In this document: piece after piece, positions 1 through 9,325 of the stretch
How the letters are laid out: each line of letters opens with the position of its first letter
Position numbering within the stretch: the first letter of the stretch is position 1
Assembly: GCF_009026145.1 (NCBI RefSeq)
Contig: NZ_WBUE01000006.1
Coordinates: 117,694-181,693 of the forward strand
From: Hyphomicrobium sp.
GTDB lineage: Bacteria > Pseudomonadota > Alphaproteobacteria > Rhizobiales > Hyphomicrobiaceae
DNA length: 64,000 nucleotides
Reading direction: 5' to 3'
Notes under the pieces: model-generated
What the model was told of the DNA's origin: nothing
The model's input: the letters and a program-made list of their open reading frames with translations, nothing else
Database searches by the model: none
Made by a program: the position numbers and the translations under genes

Positions 1-1137
1 TTTGAGCAGCAGCGTTCTTGCCGGGCTCGACCGCAAGATAGGTGGCGTTGAGAAGCGGCGCGCCTTCGGGAGTCGCCACGTGGACATCGGCGAGGCACAG
101 GGGGATTCCGGACGCCCAATGCCAAGCCTGGCCTTTGTTCGAGGCCGCTTCCTTGGCGAGCCGTGTTTGCGTTTCGAACCCTGACAGGCGATCGACCACC
201 GCCTTCCACTCGGCAAGTTGCGCGTAGCTCGTTACGAAGAACGACAAGGATGTCTGCACCTGCCCGAACGCGCCAGCCGTCTGCATCAGCGTCCCGAGCG
301 GGATCTGATCTGTAAAGAACGGACGCGCCAGAATGGCATACGGCAGGATCACCGCGAACTGGTTGTAGCCGGCGGTGAAGAACGTCAGCATCTTTTGCCG
401 GTTCATAACGGCGTGCCAGTTGCTGACGATGTTGGCGAAGCGGCTCGTGAGCTGACGCTGCTCAGCACCTTCGCCCCCCAGCATTGCGACCTGCTCCGAG
501 TTCTCGCGCAGGCGAACGAGCGCGAAGCGAAAATCGGCCCCGAACCGCTGCTGGTCTCGGTTGAGACCGATGAGCTTGCGGCCGATGAGATGTGCACCGA
601 CCGTGGCCACCAGCGAGAACGCCAGTGCAACCCACAGGAGGTAGCCGGGAATAGTGAAGGCGTAGCCGCTCGACGAACATGGTTATGTCGTCAGAGATGC
701 GCTGGTCGGGGTTGTCCGCGGGATCGCCGCTGAGCCGCATCCGATAGTGCGTGCCCTCCGCCAGCCAATTCTTGAGATACCTGTCCGTCAGCCACCGCCG
801 CCAGCGGATCTGCAGCCACTGATTGAGGTAGAGCTGATAGGCGGCGATGACCACGAAGGCGGCGCCGATGAATATGAAGATGAGGAGCTGCTGCCAGAAG
901 ACGGGCAGGTCCTTGTTCTGGAGGGCATCGAAGAAGGAGGGCGTTCCACTGGTTGAAGTAGACCGTCAGGGCGACTTGGGCGCAATCGGCAGCGAGCAGG
1001 CCGCAGCCGAGCCAGCGCTCCCGAACTGTCCACTGACCGAGCGGACCAAGGCCGACAGTCGTCCGCTCTTCTGACCAGAAGTATGGGCTCGCGAGCTGCG
1101 AAATGGCGCTGATTTGTTGTCGTACGGTGTTTGACAT
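1..1137 (-). pseudogene. Frameshifted ABC transporter (SbmA/BacA/YddA-type permease-ATPase), 5' part only
   Basis: The N-terminal and membrane part of an ABC transporter that fuses six-helix permease and ATPase on one chain. The start is ATG at 1137 (MSNTVRQQ). The reading runs to YFNQWNA, then must shift near position 940 to continue as FFDALQNKDLP..., and must shift again near 670 (after DDITMFVE) to continue as GYAFTIPGYLLW... up to the window edge. Each break is a net +1 (or -2) change. The joined product resembles the permease half of the SbmA/YddA family up to the segment just before Walker A (EPGKN at the edge). The ATPase half would lie left of the window. Two frameshifts within about 270 bases argue for a dead gene, though sequencing error cannot be excluded. 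Confidence 0.75.
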
Positions 1138-1465
1138 TCCTGGTGTTTGTCTTTGGGCGACGCCCCCAGCCAAGCATGGTTGGGCGCGGCGCGCATCCCG
1201 CATCGCTGCGCGCGCCGCTGGGTAACGCTGGTGCAGGGCATATGCCAGTTTGCATCGAGCCGAAAATCGGTTTGGCCTCAGGAGCTTGGGGCACGGTACG
1301 GAATGTGCGTTTGCCCGAGTCCTATGCAATTTTGGTGTGCCTAATGCTTGGGCAAAAAGCCAATGGCAAGAAGACTGGAAAGGACACCGATCGCGTCGCT
1401 GTCGCTCGTAAAGGGTTCCGCGCGCGCTGTGCTTTTCACGATCTTGTTCGGTGTCGCCTGCGAGG
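1138..1465. other. No intact gene recognised
   Basis: About 330 bases between the ABC-transporter start and the membrane-protein relic. No reading frame here resembles a known protein and no clear promoter or terminator was seen. The disrupted genes on either side suggest decaying DNA. Confidence 0.4.
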
Positions 1466-1657
1466 TCAGTAACTGTACAGCAGCGCGCCCGCTGTGAGCC
1501 CGAGCGCGGTGCCGAATTCGCTCACAGCGCCAACGGGCGCGATCCCGGTGGCGAGGGCGGCGAACATTGGCAAGAGCGCCGCCAAGACATACAAGAGTGC
1601 GACGACCGAACCCGGGAGCGCGGGCGGGCCGGCGCTCGATTCCTCTTTGGGCACCAA
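1466..1657 (-). pseudogene. Possible relic of a ferric-reductase-like membrane protein
   Basis: A 63-codon reading with two hydrophobic stretches (VVALLYVLAALLPMF and GTALGLTAGALLY) that stops abruptly at TAC AGT TAC TGA. The spacing and the FGTALGLTAGALL segment recall the N-terminal membrane helices of ferric-reductase-like/ferredoxin reductase proteins. In those proteins the reading would continue as LQFLTSG...; a similar QLLTSQ string is found directly downstream in another frame, consistent with a frameshift. The rest of the enzyme (flavin and NAD domains) is absent. The identification rests on composition and a short motif and is weak. It could also be a small membrane protein of its own. 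Confidence 0.3.
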
Positions 1658-1753
1658 GTTCGGTCTCCGTACGCCTCAGAGGAAACTCATAGATGTCCGC
1701 GCCGCAAGAGCCTCCGGCGGCATGATCAAGGAAACGCAAGCTGCGGTGACATC

Positions 1754-2146
1754 ATGTCCTACTACTTCAACACGACACTACCCACCTCATTCGACGATGC
1801 TGTTGCCCGGACAGTCCTGGCGCTCAAGGCGGAGGGGTTCGGTATCATCAGCGAGATCGATGTGCAGAGGACATTGCGTGAAAAGATCGGCGCAGCCTTC
1901 CGCAAGTATAAAATCCTAGGAGCGTGCAATCCCAAGCTGGCGCACGAGGCGCTGCAGCTGGAAGACAAGATCGGGACGATGTTGCCGTGCAACGTGGTTG
2001 TGCAGGAGCTCGAAGACGGCACTGTCGAGGTGGCGGCCATCGATCCAGTTGCATCCATGCAGGCCGTTGACAATCCGCGGCTGAAAGATGCTGCAGCAGA
2101 GGTCGCGCAGAGTCTGAAGCGCGCCATTGGCAGCATGGGCGGGTAA
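1754..2146 (+). CDS. DUF302 family protein
   Basis: A 130-residue soluble protein matching the whole DUF302 fold: an alternating helix/strand core with EGFGIISEIDVQRTLREK, a central YKILGACNP segment, then LPCNVVVQE and VEVAAIDP. DUF302 proteins are small, often dimeric, and sometimes found beside metal-stress or thiosulfate genes; their biochemical role is not settled. The start at 1754 (MSYYFNTT) was chosen because upstream codons in the same frame are arginine-rich with no family resemblance. No operon partner is present. It is the only clearly intact gene in the first 2.7 kb. Confidence 0.8.
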   Translation: MSYYFNTTLPTSFDDAVARTVLALKAEGFGIISEIDVQRTLREKIGAAFRKYKILGACNPKLAHEALQLEDKIGTMLPCNVVVQELEDGTVEVAAIDPVASMQAVDNPRLKDAAAEVAQSLKRAIGSMGG

Positions 2147-2763
2147 GTAGCGGTCTTAGGCAAGTACAGCTTCGGGGCTTCGGGTCATCAACACGCATCA
2201 GGCCATCAACCCACGTTGGCTGGTCCCCCTTAGCGGACTTGGTCGGCAACAGCATCTGCGTCGTCGATCATAGGTCAGTCGACTTCCTCTTCTGGGATCA
2301 TGCGGCTGACAGGTTTTGTGCGGACGTCGCCTTGGCAAGCTGCGCGGGGGCGAAAGCCTGGTTGAGCTTCGCTGCACGGCCAGAGCTGGGCGCGAAGATC
2401 TGCACCTGTTAGCCACCCCGCAGACGTCTGGTATTTGCCATGTACACTTACCCGATGCACATTTGCCCCGGATCGGCGTGCATCCACGCGCCATAACATC
2501 AGCAAAACGGGCAATTCAGCACTCCAGGAGTGGACTCCCACCGTCCGCACCATTCGAGGCGCCTGCCGCAAAATTCGTGGCGTTGGCCAAGGGTGGGCAG
2601 AGGTCGCGATCCGAGATGCGGCTTCGCATTGGCCTAAAGTACAACCCGGAAGGCGAATTCTCCCACCCCAACGGCCAAAAACTTCGTGTGCTGATTTAGT
2701 GGAGATTAAGCGGATGGCCGCAGGCTCGCGCGAGGGACAGATTGCAGGCGCGGACCTCAGCAC
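2147..2763. other. Intergenic, no gene recognised
   Basis: About 615 bases between the DUF302 gene and the diguanylate cyclase. Open frames on both strands look random (arginine/proline-rich or cysteine-rich) and none has a recognisable motif. No strong palindrome or terminator was found by eye. Confidence 0.4.
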
Positions 2764-4137
2764 ATGGAAGAACAATATTGTAAGAGCAGTGTCGATGTTT
2801 GGGCCCGCAGTCATCGGCCGGCCCCGGCGGCTCGCGGCAACTTCGTCGAGCTGCAGGTTTCGCTCGATGACGTCGATTTCGGCGCCGTTCTCCTCGATGC
2901 GGATCTGCGCGTAACGTTTGTCAACAGCGCATTCCGCAAGCTCTGGCGACTCTCCGAGCGGGACTGCGCCAGCCGGCCGGCGTTCGTTGACCTCATGCGC
3001 CACGGGCAAGCGGCCTTGGGGCCCTCCGTGTCAGCGGAGGCGTTCGAGAAGCACGTGCATGCGACCGTCGTGCGCGCGACGTCGGGCGATCCTTCGCTGG
3101 TCGATCTTCGCTTGCCCGACGGTGAAGTCCTTCGCTTCCAGTGCGTCGCGCTCCCCAGCGGGGGACGCATGCTGAGCTACACCCGCGTCACCGATATCGT
3201 CCATCGCTCGGACGAGCTGGAGGTGCTGCGCAACGCCGTCGATACCATCGATCTGGGCGTCGTGCTCATCAGTGACGAGCTGCTGGTGCAGTTCGTCAAT
3301 GAGAAGGCAAAACGCCTCTGGGGCCTGACCGACGAGTTGTGCCGGAGCCGGCTGACCGTCGTCGAGTTCATCACGCACGTGCGCAAGGCGGGACTGTATG
3401 GAATTCCCGACGAGGCGCTGGAAGACTATGTCGTCAAGCGGGTGACGATCATCAAGCTGGGCGATCCGATGCCGCTCGACATCCCCGTCAAGGACGGCCG
3501 AACGATCCGCGCTCAGTGCACGCCGCTGATCGGCGGCGGCCGCATGCTGACCTACACCGACGTCACCGATCTCGTGCAGCGGGCGCGCCAACAGGAGCTG
3601 CTGGCGATAACGGATGTCCTCACCGGGCTGTGCAACCGGCGGCACCTGTTGCGGCTTGCCGAGGCCGAGTGGGCGCGCTTCCGGCGCTACGAGCAGGACT
3701 TTTCGCTGCTCTACTTCGACATCGACAACTTCAAGGCCATCAACGATCGGTTCGGGCACGATGCCGGCGACCAGGCGATCATCCGCGCCGCCCAGGTGTG
3801 CAACAAGGCGAAACGCTCGACCGACCTCGTGGGACGCATGGGTGGTGACGAATTCGTGGTGCTCCTGCCGCAATCGGATGGAAAGGCGACGCTCGCTTTT
3901 GCCAAGAGACTGCACGCGGCCATCAGGAGCGAGCCGCTCATCATCGACGGCGCCCCGACCAACCTGACCATCAGCATCGGCATTGCGCAGGCGGAGACAC
4001 ATCTCACCGACGTGGCGCAGCTGCTGAAGCTCGCCGATAGACGCCTTTACCGGGCCAAGGAGGCCGGCCGCAATTGCACGGTCTGGTGTGACGACGCCGA
4101 TCCGCACAGGGCTTGTGAGGACGGCGGGGTGGGATGA
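2764..4137 (+). CDS. Diguanylate cyclase with two PAS-type domains
   Basis: A 457-residue soluble signalling protein predicted to make cyclic di-GMP from two GTP. Two related N-terminal sensor modules occupy roughly residues 30-145 and 155-275. Both carry the pattern VLLDADLRVTFVN / VLISDELLVQFVN and end in similar GGRMLSYTRVTDIV / GGRMLTYTDVTDLV strings, so they look like an internal duplication of a PAS-7-like fold. The GGDEF domain spans about 280-440, with an intact GGDEF active site at residues 360-364. A canonical RxxD inhibitory site (RSTD, 351-354) lies exactly five residues before it, implying feedback inhibition by c-di-GMP. No EAL or membrane segment is present, so it is probably cytoplasmic. 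The signal sensed cannot be read from the sequence. It is transcribed alone, convergent with the Hyf-like operon. Confidence 0.93.
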   Translation: MEEQYCKSSVDVWARSHRPAPAARGNFVELQVSLDDVDFGAVLLDADLRVTFVNSAFRKLWRLSERDCASRPAFVDLMRHGQAALGPSVSAEAFEKHVHATVVRATSGDPSLVDLRLPDGEVLRFQCVALPSGGRMLSYTRVTDIVHRSDELEVLRNAVDTIDLGVVLISDELLVQFVNEKAKRLWGLTDELCRSRLTVVEFITHVRKAGLYGIPDEALEDYVVKRVTIIKLGDPMPLDIPVKDGRTIRAQCTPLIGGGRMLTYTDVTDLVQRARQQELLAITDVLTGLCNRRHLLRLAEAEWARFRRYEQDFSLLYFDIDNFKAINDRFGHDAGDQAIIRAAQVCNKAKRSTDLVGRMGGDEFVVLLPQSDGKATLAFAKRLHAAIRSEPLIIDGAPTNLTISIGIAQAETHLTDVAQLLKLADRRLYRAKEAGRNCTVWCDDADPHRACEDGGVG

Positions 4138-4160
4138 CGCACAGCCACGCCTTTGTGTGG

Positions 4161-4709
4161 TCAATCTCGCGTTTTGTCGGAGCCCGTGTCTGAGCGGGAG
4201 CATGTGTCGACGAGCGCGATGAGGCCTTGCAGAAGTGCGACCGGGCTCGGCGGACAGCCGCGGATGTGCAGGTCGACGGGAATGACCTTCGACACGCCTC
4301 CAACGCACGCATAGCTGCCGGCGAACATGCCTCCATCAAGCGCGCAGTCGCCAACGGCAACGACCCACTTCGGGTCGGGCGTCGCCTGATACGTACGCTC
4401 GAGGGCCTCGCGCATGTTCTGCGTGACGGGTCCCGTGACCAGCAGCACATCGGCGTGGCGGGGAGAGGCCACGAACCGCAGCCCGAACCGCTCGAGGTCG
4501 TAGAAGGCATTCCCGAGGGCGTGAATCTCCAACTCGCAGCCGTTGCACGAGCCCGCATCCACCTCGCGGATCGAAAGCGAGCGACCGAGGCGCCTGCGCG
4601 CAGCGTGATCGAGTGCCCTGGCGAGCTCGGAAAGCGCCCGCTCGCCGCCGGCGGGCGCAGGCTCGGTGAGCGGCCGCTGCAGCAAGCTCTTGAACAGAAG
4701 ATTACGCAT
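4161..4709 (-). CDS. Hyf/Ehr complex small subunit (NuoB/HyfI-like)
   Basis: A 182-residue NuoB-family protein, the last gene of the seven-gene complex-I-like operon. It keeps the cysteines of the proximal [4Fe-4S] cluster in the hydrogenase-type arrangement: CNGC (C55, C58), GDC (C122) and GCPP (C152). C135 is an extra cysteine. In Hyf/Hyc complexes this subunit carries electrons between the catalytic large subunit and the membrane arm. Here it sits 12 bases after the large subunit on the same strand. An intact cluster site beside a large subunit with no NiFe ligands implies electron transfer with an unknown partner. It is shorter than E. coli HyfI (about 250), mostly because it lacks a C-terminal tail. 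Confidence 0.88.
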   Translation of the reverse strand: MRNLLFKSLLQRPLTEPAPAGGERALSELARALDHAARRRLGRSLSIREVDAGSCNGCELEIHALGNAFYDLERFGLRFVASPRHADVLLVTGPVTQNMREALERTYQATPDPKWVVAVGDCALDGGMFAGSYACVGGVSKVIPVDLHIRGCPPSPVALLQGLIALVDTCSRSDTGSDKTRD

Positions 4710-4721
4710 GGCCGCTTGCCC

Positions 4722-6236
4722 TCAAAGATCGTGCCCCGCGTAGGAGCAGTTGAAGGACTTGTTGCAGAGGGGGAAGTCCGCAACGATGTTGCCTTCGATA
4801 GCCGCCTCCAATAGCGGCCACTGGAACCAAGAAGGATCGCGCAGGTGCGCGCACTCGATACCGCCTTCCTTGAGCCGCACCCAGGCCAGGACGTCGCCGC
4901 GGAACCCTTCGACCAGGGCCAGACCCTCACGTGCCCCGTGTTCTGGTCCGGTGCTTTGCACGTCTATGCGGGTCGAGCCCTGCGGCAGCCGCTGCACGAT
5001 CTGCTCGATGAGTGCGAGGCTCTGCTCGATCTCGTCTACGCGAATCCACACGCGCGCATCGACGTCGCCGTCGCTGCGCACGGGGACCTCGAAGCGGAGC
5101 TCTGCGTAGGGTGCGTAGCCGGGTGTGCGGCGCGCGTCGAAGGCGCGACCGGAGGCGCGGCCGATGTAGCCTCCGGCGCCGTATTGGCGTGCCAGCTCGG
5201 GCTTCACGATTCCTGTCGAGACCGTACGGTCCTGTAGCGACGCGGTGTTGTCGTAGAGCTCGACGAGCGGGGGAAACTCACGGCGCGCGGCCGCGATCAA
5301 TGCACGTATCGCGCTGAGGCCGCTCTCGTCGAGGTCGGCTGCCGTTCCTCCGGGCACGACGCGATCCATCATCAGCCGGTGGCCGAAGCAAGCTTCCGCG
5401 GTACGCAGGACGCGTTCGCGCAGCACACCGCAATGGGCGTGCATCAACGAGAATGAGGCGTCGTTGCAGATGGCGCCGATGTCGGCGAAGTGGTTGGCGA
5501 GACGCTCGAGCTCGGCCATCAGCGCGCGCAGGAACACGGCCCGCTGAGGAACCTTCACGGCGAGCGCAGCCTCCACCGCTTGTGCGAAGGCGATGGCGTA
5601 GGCAACGGTCGAATCGCCCGAAACGCGACCGGCGAGCTTTGCCGCGCGTTCTAGCGGCGCGTCTCGCAGCAGGCCTTCGATGCCTTTGTGCACATAGCCC
5701 AAGCGCTCCTCGAGGCGAACGATGGTTTCGCCGTTGGCGGTAAAACGAAAATGTCCGGGCTCGATGATCCCGGCATGCACCGGCCCAACGGCGATCTGGT
5801 GCATTGGCGCCCCTTCGGCCTTGAGGAATTCGTAAGGGGCGCCCGTCGCCGGGCTCGCCTGGCGCGCTCCCAGGGGCTGCGTCATGCCCCAGCGGCCGTG
5901 GTCGAGCCACGTGCGTACATCCGGCGATCCTTCCGGCTCCAGCCCATAAAGATCGCGAATGGCGCGCTCCAGCCGCAACGCCGGCGGGTGCGTCAGTCCA
6001 ACGGACGGAAAGCGCCGCTTGCGGGCGGGCAAGCTGACCACGAGGATCTTGCCGACGCCCACGAGGGCCATGTGCACGGCCTCCCCATCGCTCCACAGCG
6101 CCGACAGCGTCGCCTCGCCCGCGGCAATGCCGAGAACGGCCTCTCGCCACGTGTCGGCGTCGACGATGATACGAGGCCAGGGGCGGTGGCCGTCGACGGG
6201 CTTGCCGCGTTTCGTCAGTGCTGGAACGAAGGCCAT
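4722..6236 (-). CDS. Hyf/Ehr complex large subunit (NuoCD/HyfG-like) without NiFe ligands
   Basis: A 504-residue fusion of a NuoC-like N-terminal part (about 1-130) and a NuoD/hydrogenase-large-subunit part (about 145-504, beginning QIAVGPVHAGIIEPGHFRF). In NiFe hydrogenases the metal is held by RxCGxC and a C-terminal DPCxxC. Here the first motif reads RVSGDS (204-209), both cysteines replaced by serine. The C-terminal end reads FPLCNKSFNCSYAGHDL with two cysteines five residues apart (C491, C497), not CxxC. This protein therefore cannot bind NiFe in the usual way. It matches energy-converting hydrogenase-related (Ehr-type) subunits and complex I NuoD in lacking the metal. The protein also ends without a C-terminal peptide for maturation proteolysis. 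Substrate unknown. Confidence 0.88.
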   Translation of the reverse strand: MAFVPALTKRGKPVDGHRPWPRIIVDADTWREAVLGIAAGEATLSALWSDGEAVHMALVGVGKILVVSLPARKRRFPSVGLTHPPALRLERAIRDLYGLEPEGSPDVRTWLDHGRWGMTQPLGARQASPATGAPYEFLKAEGAPMHQIAVGPVHAGIIEPGHFRFTANGETIVRLEERLGYVHKGIEGLLRDAPLERAAKLAGRVSGDSTVAYAIAFAQAVEAALAVKVPQRAVFLRALMAELERLANHFADIGAICNDASFSLMHAHCGVLRERVLRTAEACFGHRLMMDRVVPGGTAADLDESGLSAIRALIAAARREFPPLVELYDNTASLQDRTVSTGIVKPELARQYGAGGYIGRASGRAFDARRTPGYAPYAELRFEVPVRSDGDVDARVWIRVDEIEQSLALIEQIVQRLPQGSTRIDVQSTGPEHGAREGLALVEGFRGDVLAWVRLKEGGIECAHLRDPSWFQWPLLEAAIEGNIVADFPLCNKSFNCSYAGHDL

Positions 6237-6252
6237 GGGCGCGTTCCTTTCC

Positions 6253-7713
6253 TCAGCCGAGCAGGCGCGCGACGTTCTGAAACCAGGTGACGAGCGGGCC
6301 GGGAAGGTAGATGCCGGCCGCCAGCACCAGCGCGAGATGGGCGTAAAGCGGCAAGTAGGAGGCTTCCACGGGAGCCGTGCTGCCGGTGGGCTTGCCGAAT
6401 GCCACCTCGCCGAGGCGAAGCATGAGGGCGCCCAAGGCGACGAGGATGCCGAGCACCAGAGGGATCGCCAACAGCGGCTCGCGGGCGAAGGTCGAGCTGA
6501 CGATCAGGAACTCGCTCATGAAGATGCCGAGCGGCGGCAGGCCGGCGATGGCCACGACGCCGAGAACGAGACCCCAGCCCAGAAGCGGGTGACTCTCGGT
6601 CAATCCGCGGATCTCGGATAGCTTCTGCGTTCCCTTGACCTGCGAAATGTGCCCGACCGAAAAGAAGATCGCCGACTTGGTCAGGCTATGCATCGTCATA
6701 TGCAGTAGACCTGCGAAGTTGGCCAGCGGGCCGCCCATGCCGAACGCGAACGTAATGAGCCCCATGTGCTCGATCGAGGAGTAGGCGAACAGGCGTTTGA
6801 TGTCGCGTCGCCGGTAGAGCATGAAGCCTGCGAAGATGAGCGACAAGAGGCCCAAGCTGACCATCAACGGACCGGGAGCGATCGCCGCCGGATTGGCCGC
6901 CAACAGCATCTTGAAGCGCAACACGGCGTAGAGGGCGACGTTGAGCAGGAGACCCGAGAGCACGGCGGAGATCGGCGTGGGGCCTTCGGCATGCGCATCG
7001 GGCAGCCAGGCATGCAGTGGGGCGAGGCCGACCTTGGTGCCGTAGCCGAGCATCAAGAAGATGAAGGCGACGTTCAGCATCTCCGGGCTGAAGCCGCTGG
7101 CCTTGTCGACGAGCGATGTCCACACCATGGCATCTTGGCCCTCGCCGATGACAGGCCGCGCTGCCATGTAGACGAGGATGGTTCCGAACAGGGCCAAGGC
7201 GATGCCGACGCTGCCAAGGATGAAGTACTTCCACGCCGCCTCGAGCGATTGCGGCGTCCGGTAGATGCCGACCATCAACACGGTGGTGAGCGTGGCAAGC
7301 TCGATCGCTACCCACATTAGCCCGATGTTGTTGGCGAGTAGCCCGAGGTTCATGGCGAACATCAGCGCCTGATACATGGCGTGATAGAAACGCAGGTACG
7401 TGGGCGTAAGCCGCCCGATCTCGATCTCATGGGCGATGTAACTCGCGCTGAAGGCGCTCGTCGTGAAGCCGACGAAGGTGCCGAGCACGACGAAGACGAC
7501 ATTGAGATCATCGACGAAGAGGTATGTGCCTGGCGCCGGGCGCACGAACAGCAGCGACACTGCGGCCAGGAAAGTCAGCAGGGTCGCCAGCACGTTGAGG
7601 CGAGCCGTCAGCCGGTAGCCGGGCAGCAGCGCCAGAAGCACGGCCGAGACGCCGGGAATGGCCAACACGGCGGTCACCGGCTCAAACGGCAACTGAGCAA
7701 TAAGAGCGGTCAT
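6253..7713 (-). CDS. Hyf/Ehr complex antiporter-like membrane subunit (HyfF-like)
   Basis: A 486-residue polytopic protein of the NuoL/M/N proton-translocating family, closest in context to HyfF. It has about 14 hydrophobic segments. Family proton-path residues are visible: the glutamate in MWVAIELATL, the lysine in GYGTKVGLAPLHAWLP and the lysine in RRRDIKRLFAYSSIEHMG. The start overlaps the HyfE-like stop by four bases (ATGA), and the stop is 16 bases before the large-subunit gene, so the genes are translationally coupled. Expected role: ion pumping driven by redox chemistry in the peripheral arm. Confidence 0.88.
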   Translation of the reverse strand: MTALIAQLPFEPVTAVLAIPGVSAVLLALLPGYRLTARLNVLATLLTFLAAVSLLFVRPAPGTYLFVDDLNVVFVVLGTFVGFTTSAFSASYIAHEIEIGRLTPTYLRFYHAMYQALMFAMNLGLLANNIGLMWVAIELATLTTVLMVGIYRTPQSLEAAWKYFILGSVGIALALFGTILVYMAARPVIGEGQDAMVWTSLVDKASGFSPEMLNVAFIFLMLGYGTKVGLAPLHAWLPDAHAEGPTPISAVLSGLLLNVALYAVLRFKMLLAANPAAIAPGPLMVSLGLLSLIFAGFMLYRRRDIKRLFAYSSIEHMGLITFAFGMGGPLANFAGLLHMTMHSLTKSAIFFSVGHISQVKGTQKLSEIRGLTESHPLLGWGLVLGVVAIAGLPPLGIFMSEFLIVSSTFAREPLLAIPLVLGILVALGALMLRLGEVAFGKPTGSTAPVEASYLPLYAHLALVLAAGIYLPGPLVTWFQNVARLLG

Positions 7714-8372
7714 TCCCGTTCACCCCGGACTTCATCTAGTGCCCGAACGTCGACGGAGTCGAACCGCTCGCGAATGCGGAACAAGAACACGCCAATCACG
7801 ATAAAGGCGATGAGCACGGAGAAGGCGACGCTGATCTCGACCACCAGCGGCATACCCTTGGCGCCGGTGGCAGCGAGAATGAGCCCGTTCTCCAGCGACA
7901 TGAAGCCGACTATCTGGCTCACCGCGTTGCGCCGCGTGACCATCATCAGCAGGCCAAGCAGTACGACTGACAGGGCGAACGCTAGGTCCTCGCGCGCGAG
8001 AGGATCGGCCGCCGCGGTCGCGTGCAGCATCACTACCATCGAAAGTGCAACGAGCCCCATGCCGAACAGCATGGTCGGTCCGATGCCTCCGACCGTCTCA
8101 ATGGTGCGATGGATCCCGAGCCGCACTACCACCCGGTGCAAGGCAACTGGGATGATGACGGCCTTGAGCACGAGCGCCAATGCGGCTGTGACGTAGAGAT
8201 GTGGCGCATTCTGGATATAAGCTTGCCAGGCGACCGACAGCGACAGCATCAGGGCGTGCAGCGCAAAGACATTGAGCAGACCAAACATGCGGTCCTGGTA
8301 AAGCAGCATGAAGCTGACCAGGACCATGCCGCCGGCGAGCATGTGGGCAACGTCGATAGCGGTCTTGTCCAT
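7710..8372 (-). CDS. Hyf/Ehr complex small membrane subunit (HyfE/NuoK-like)
   Basis: A 220-residue membrane protein with about six or seven helices, corresponding to HyfE, whose C-terminal part resembles NuoK/MrpC. The segment GFMSLENGLILAATGAKGMP contains the membrane glutamate typical of the NuoK fold (SLENG). The start ATG at 8372 overlaps the previous stop by one base (TGATG), and the end overlaps HyfF by four. Much longer in-frame upstream starts exist but would run inside the HyfC gene. It is predicted to link the NuoH-like and antiporter-like subunits in the membrane arm. Confidence 0.85.
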   Translation of the reverse strand: MDKTAIDVAHMLAGGMVLVSFMLLYQDRMFGLLNVFALHALMLSLSVAWQAYIQNAPHLYVTAALALVLKAVIIPVALHRVVVRLGIHRTIETVGGIGPTMLFGMGLVALSMVVMLHATAAADPLAREDLAFALSVVLLGLLMMVTRRNAVSQIVGFMSLENGLILAATGAKGMPLVVEISVAFSVLIAFIVIGVFLFRIRERFDSVDVRALDEVRGERE

Positions 8373-9325
8373 CAGAAGCTCCGCGAGACGAAGAGGAGAA
8401 GCATGCCGAGGAGGCCCAGCATGAGGGCTATGCCCAGGAAATCGGGCACGCGGAACACGCGCATCTTGGCGATCGAGGTCTCGAACAGTGCGAGCAGGAA
8501 GCCGCCCGCCAGAAGCTTCGCCACATAACTCGCGGTGCCGATCACATGGGCGCTGAGACCACTCCCCGGCGGTGCAAGCCCCCACGGCGCGAAGATGCAG
8601 GCGATGAGGGAAATATACAGCAGCAACTTGAGGGCGCCGGCGAGCTCGATCACTGCGAGGTGTCGGCCGGAGTACTCGAGCACCATGGCCTCGTGCACCA
8701 TGGTGAGCTCCAGGTGCGTCGCCGGGTTGTCGACCGGAATGCGCGAGTTCTCGGCGATCGCGACGATGATCAGCCCCACGAGCGCCATGCCGAGGGACAC
8801 GCGCAGGCTCCCGTGCGCGAGCATGTATCCCGCCACCTCCGACAGCTGAGTCGAGCCGGCGACGAGTGCAACCGTGAACACGATCATGATCATGGCCGGT
8901 TCGGCAAGCGAGGCGAACATCATTTCGCGGCTCGAGCCGATGCCGCCGAAGCTCGTGCCGACATCCATACCGACGAGGGCCAGGAAGAAGCGCGCCGATC
9001 CGAGCAGCGCCGTGATAGCAATGAGGTCGGCGGTCCAGCTGAAGTAGAGCCCGGTTGCGAAGGTTGGGACCAGCGCGGCCGCCACCCAAGTGGCCGCGAA
9101 GATCAAGTAGGGACCACTACGAAACAGCCACGACGCGTTCTCGGCGAGCACGACCTCCTTGCGAATGAGCCGCAGCAGATCGCGGTAGGGCTGGAGAATG
9201 GGCGGCCCCCGGCGGCGCAAGAGCTGCGCCTTCACCTTGCGCGTGAAACCCAACAATAGCGGTGCCAGGACGAGCACCAGCGCCATTTGCACGCCCTGAG
9301 CGAGGAGATTGAGGATCAGGTCCAT
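8372..9325 (-). CDS. Hyf/Ehr complex NuoH-like subunit (HyfC)
   Basis: A 317-residue NuoH/HyfC family protein with about eight membrane helices. The family loop GPPILQPYRDLLRLIRKE (about 40-57) and the charged EYSGRHLAVIELA segment are present. In complex I and group 4 hydrogenases this subunit docks the peripheral redox arm and forms the entrance of the proton channel. Its start lies within the last bases of the preceding HyfB-like gene (10-base overlap), confirming an operon. Length equals that of E. coli HyfC (315). Confidence 0.9.
   Translation of the reverse strand: MDLILNLLAQGVQMALVLVLAPLLLGFTRKVKAQLLRRRGPPILQPYRDLLRLIRKEVVLAENASWLFRSGPYLIFAATWVAAALVPTFATGLYFSWTADLIAITALLGSARFFLALVGMDVGTSFGGIGSSREMMFASLAEPAMIMIVFTVALVAGSTQLSEVAGYMLAHGSLRVSLGMALVGLIIVAIAENSRIPVDNPATHLELTMVHEAMVLEYSGRHLAVIELAGALKLLLYISLIACIFAPWGLAPPGSGLSAHVIGTASYVAKLLAGGFLLALFETSIAKMRVFRVPDFLGIALMLGLLGMLLLFVSRSF

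Noticed and set aside
1451..1753. Longer N terminus for the DUF302 protein.
   Set aside because: The upstream codons are arginine-rich and overlap a possible decayed gene on the other strand; the domain begins at 1754.
4722..6236. Calling the large subunit a NiFe hydrogenase or formate hydrogenlyase subunit.
   Set aside because: The ligand cysteines of the first motif are replaced by serine (RVSGDS), and the C-terminal motif has the wrong spacing.
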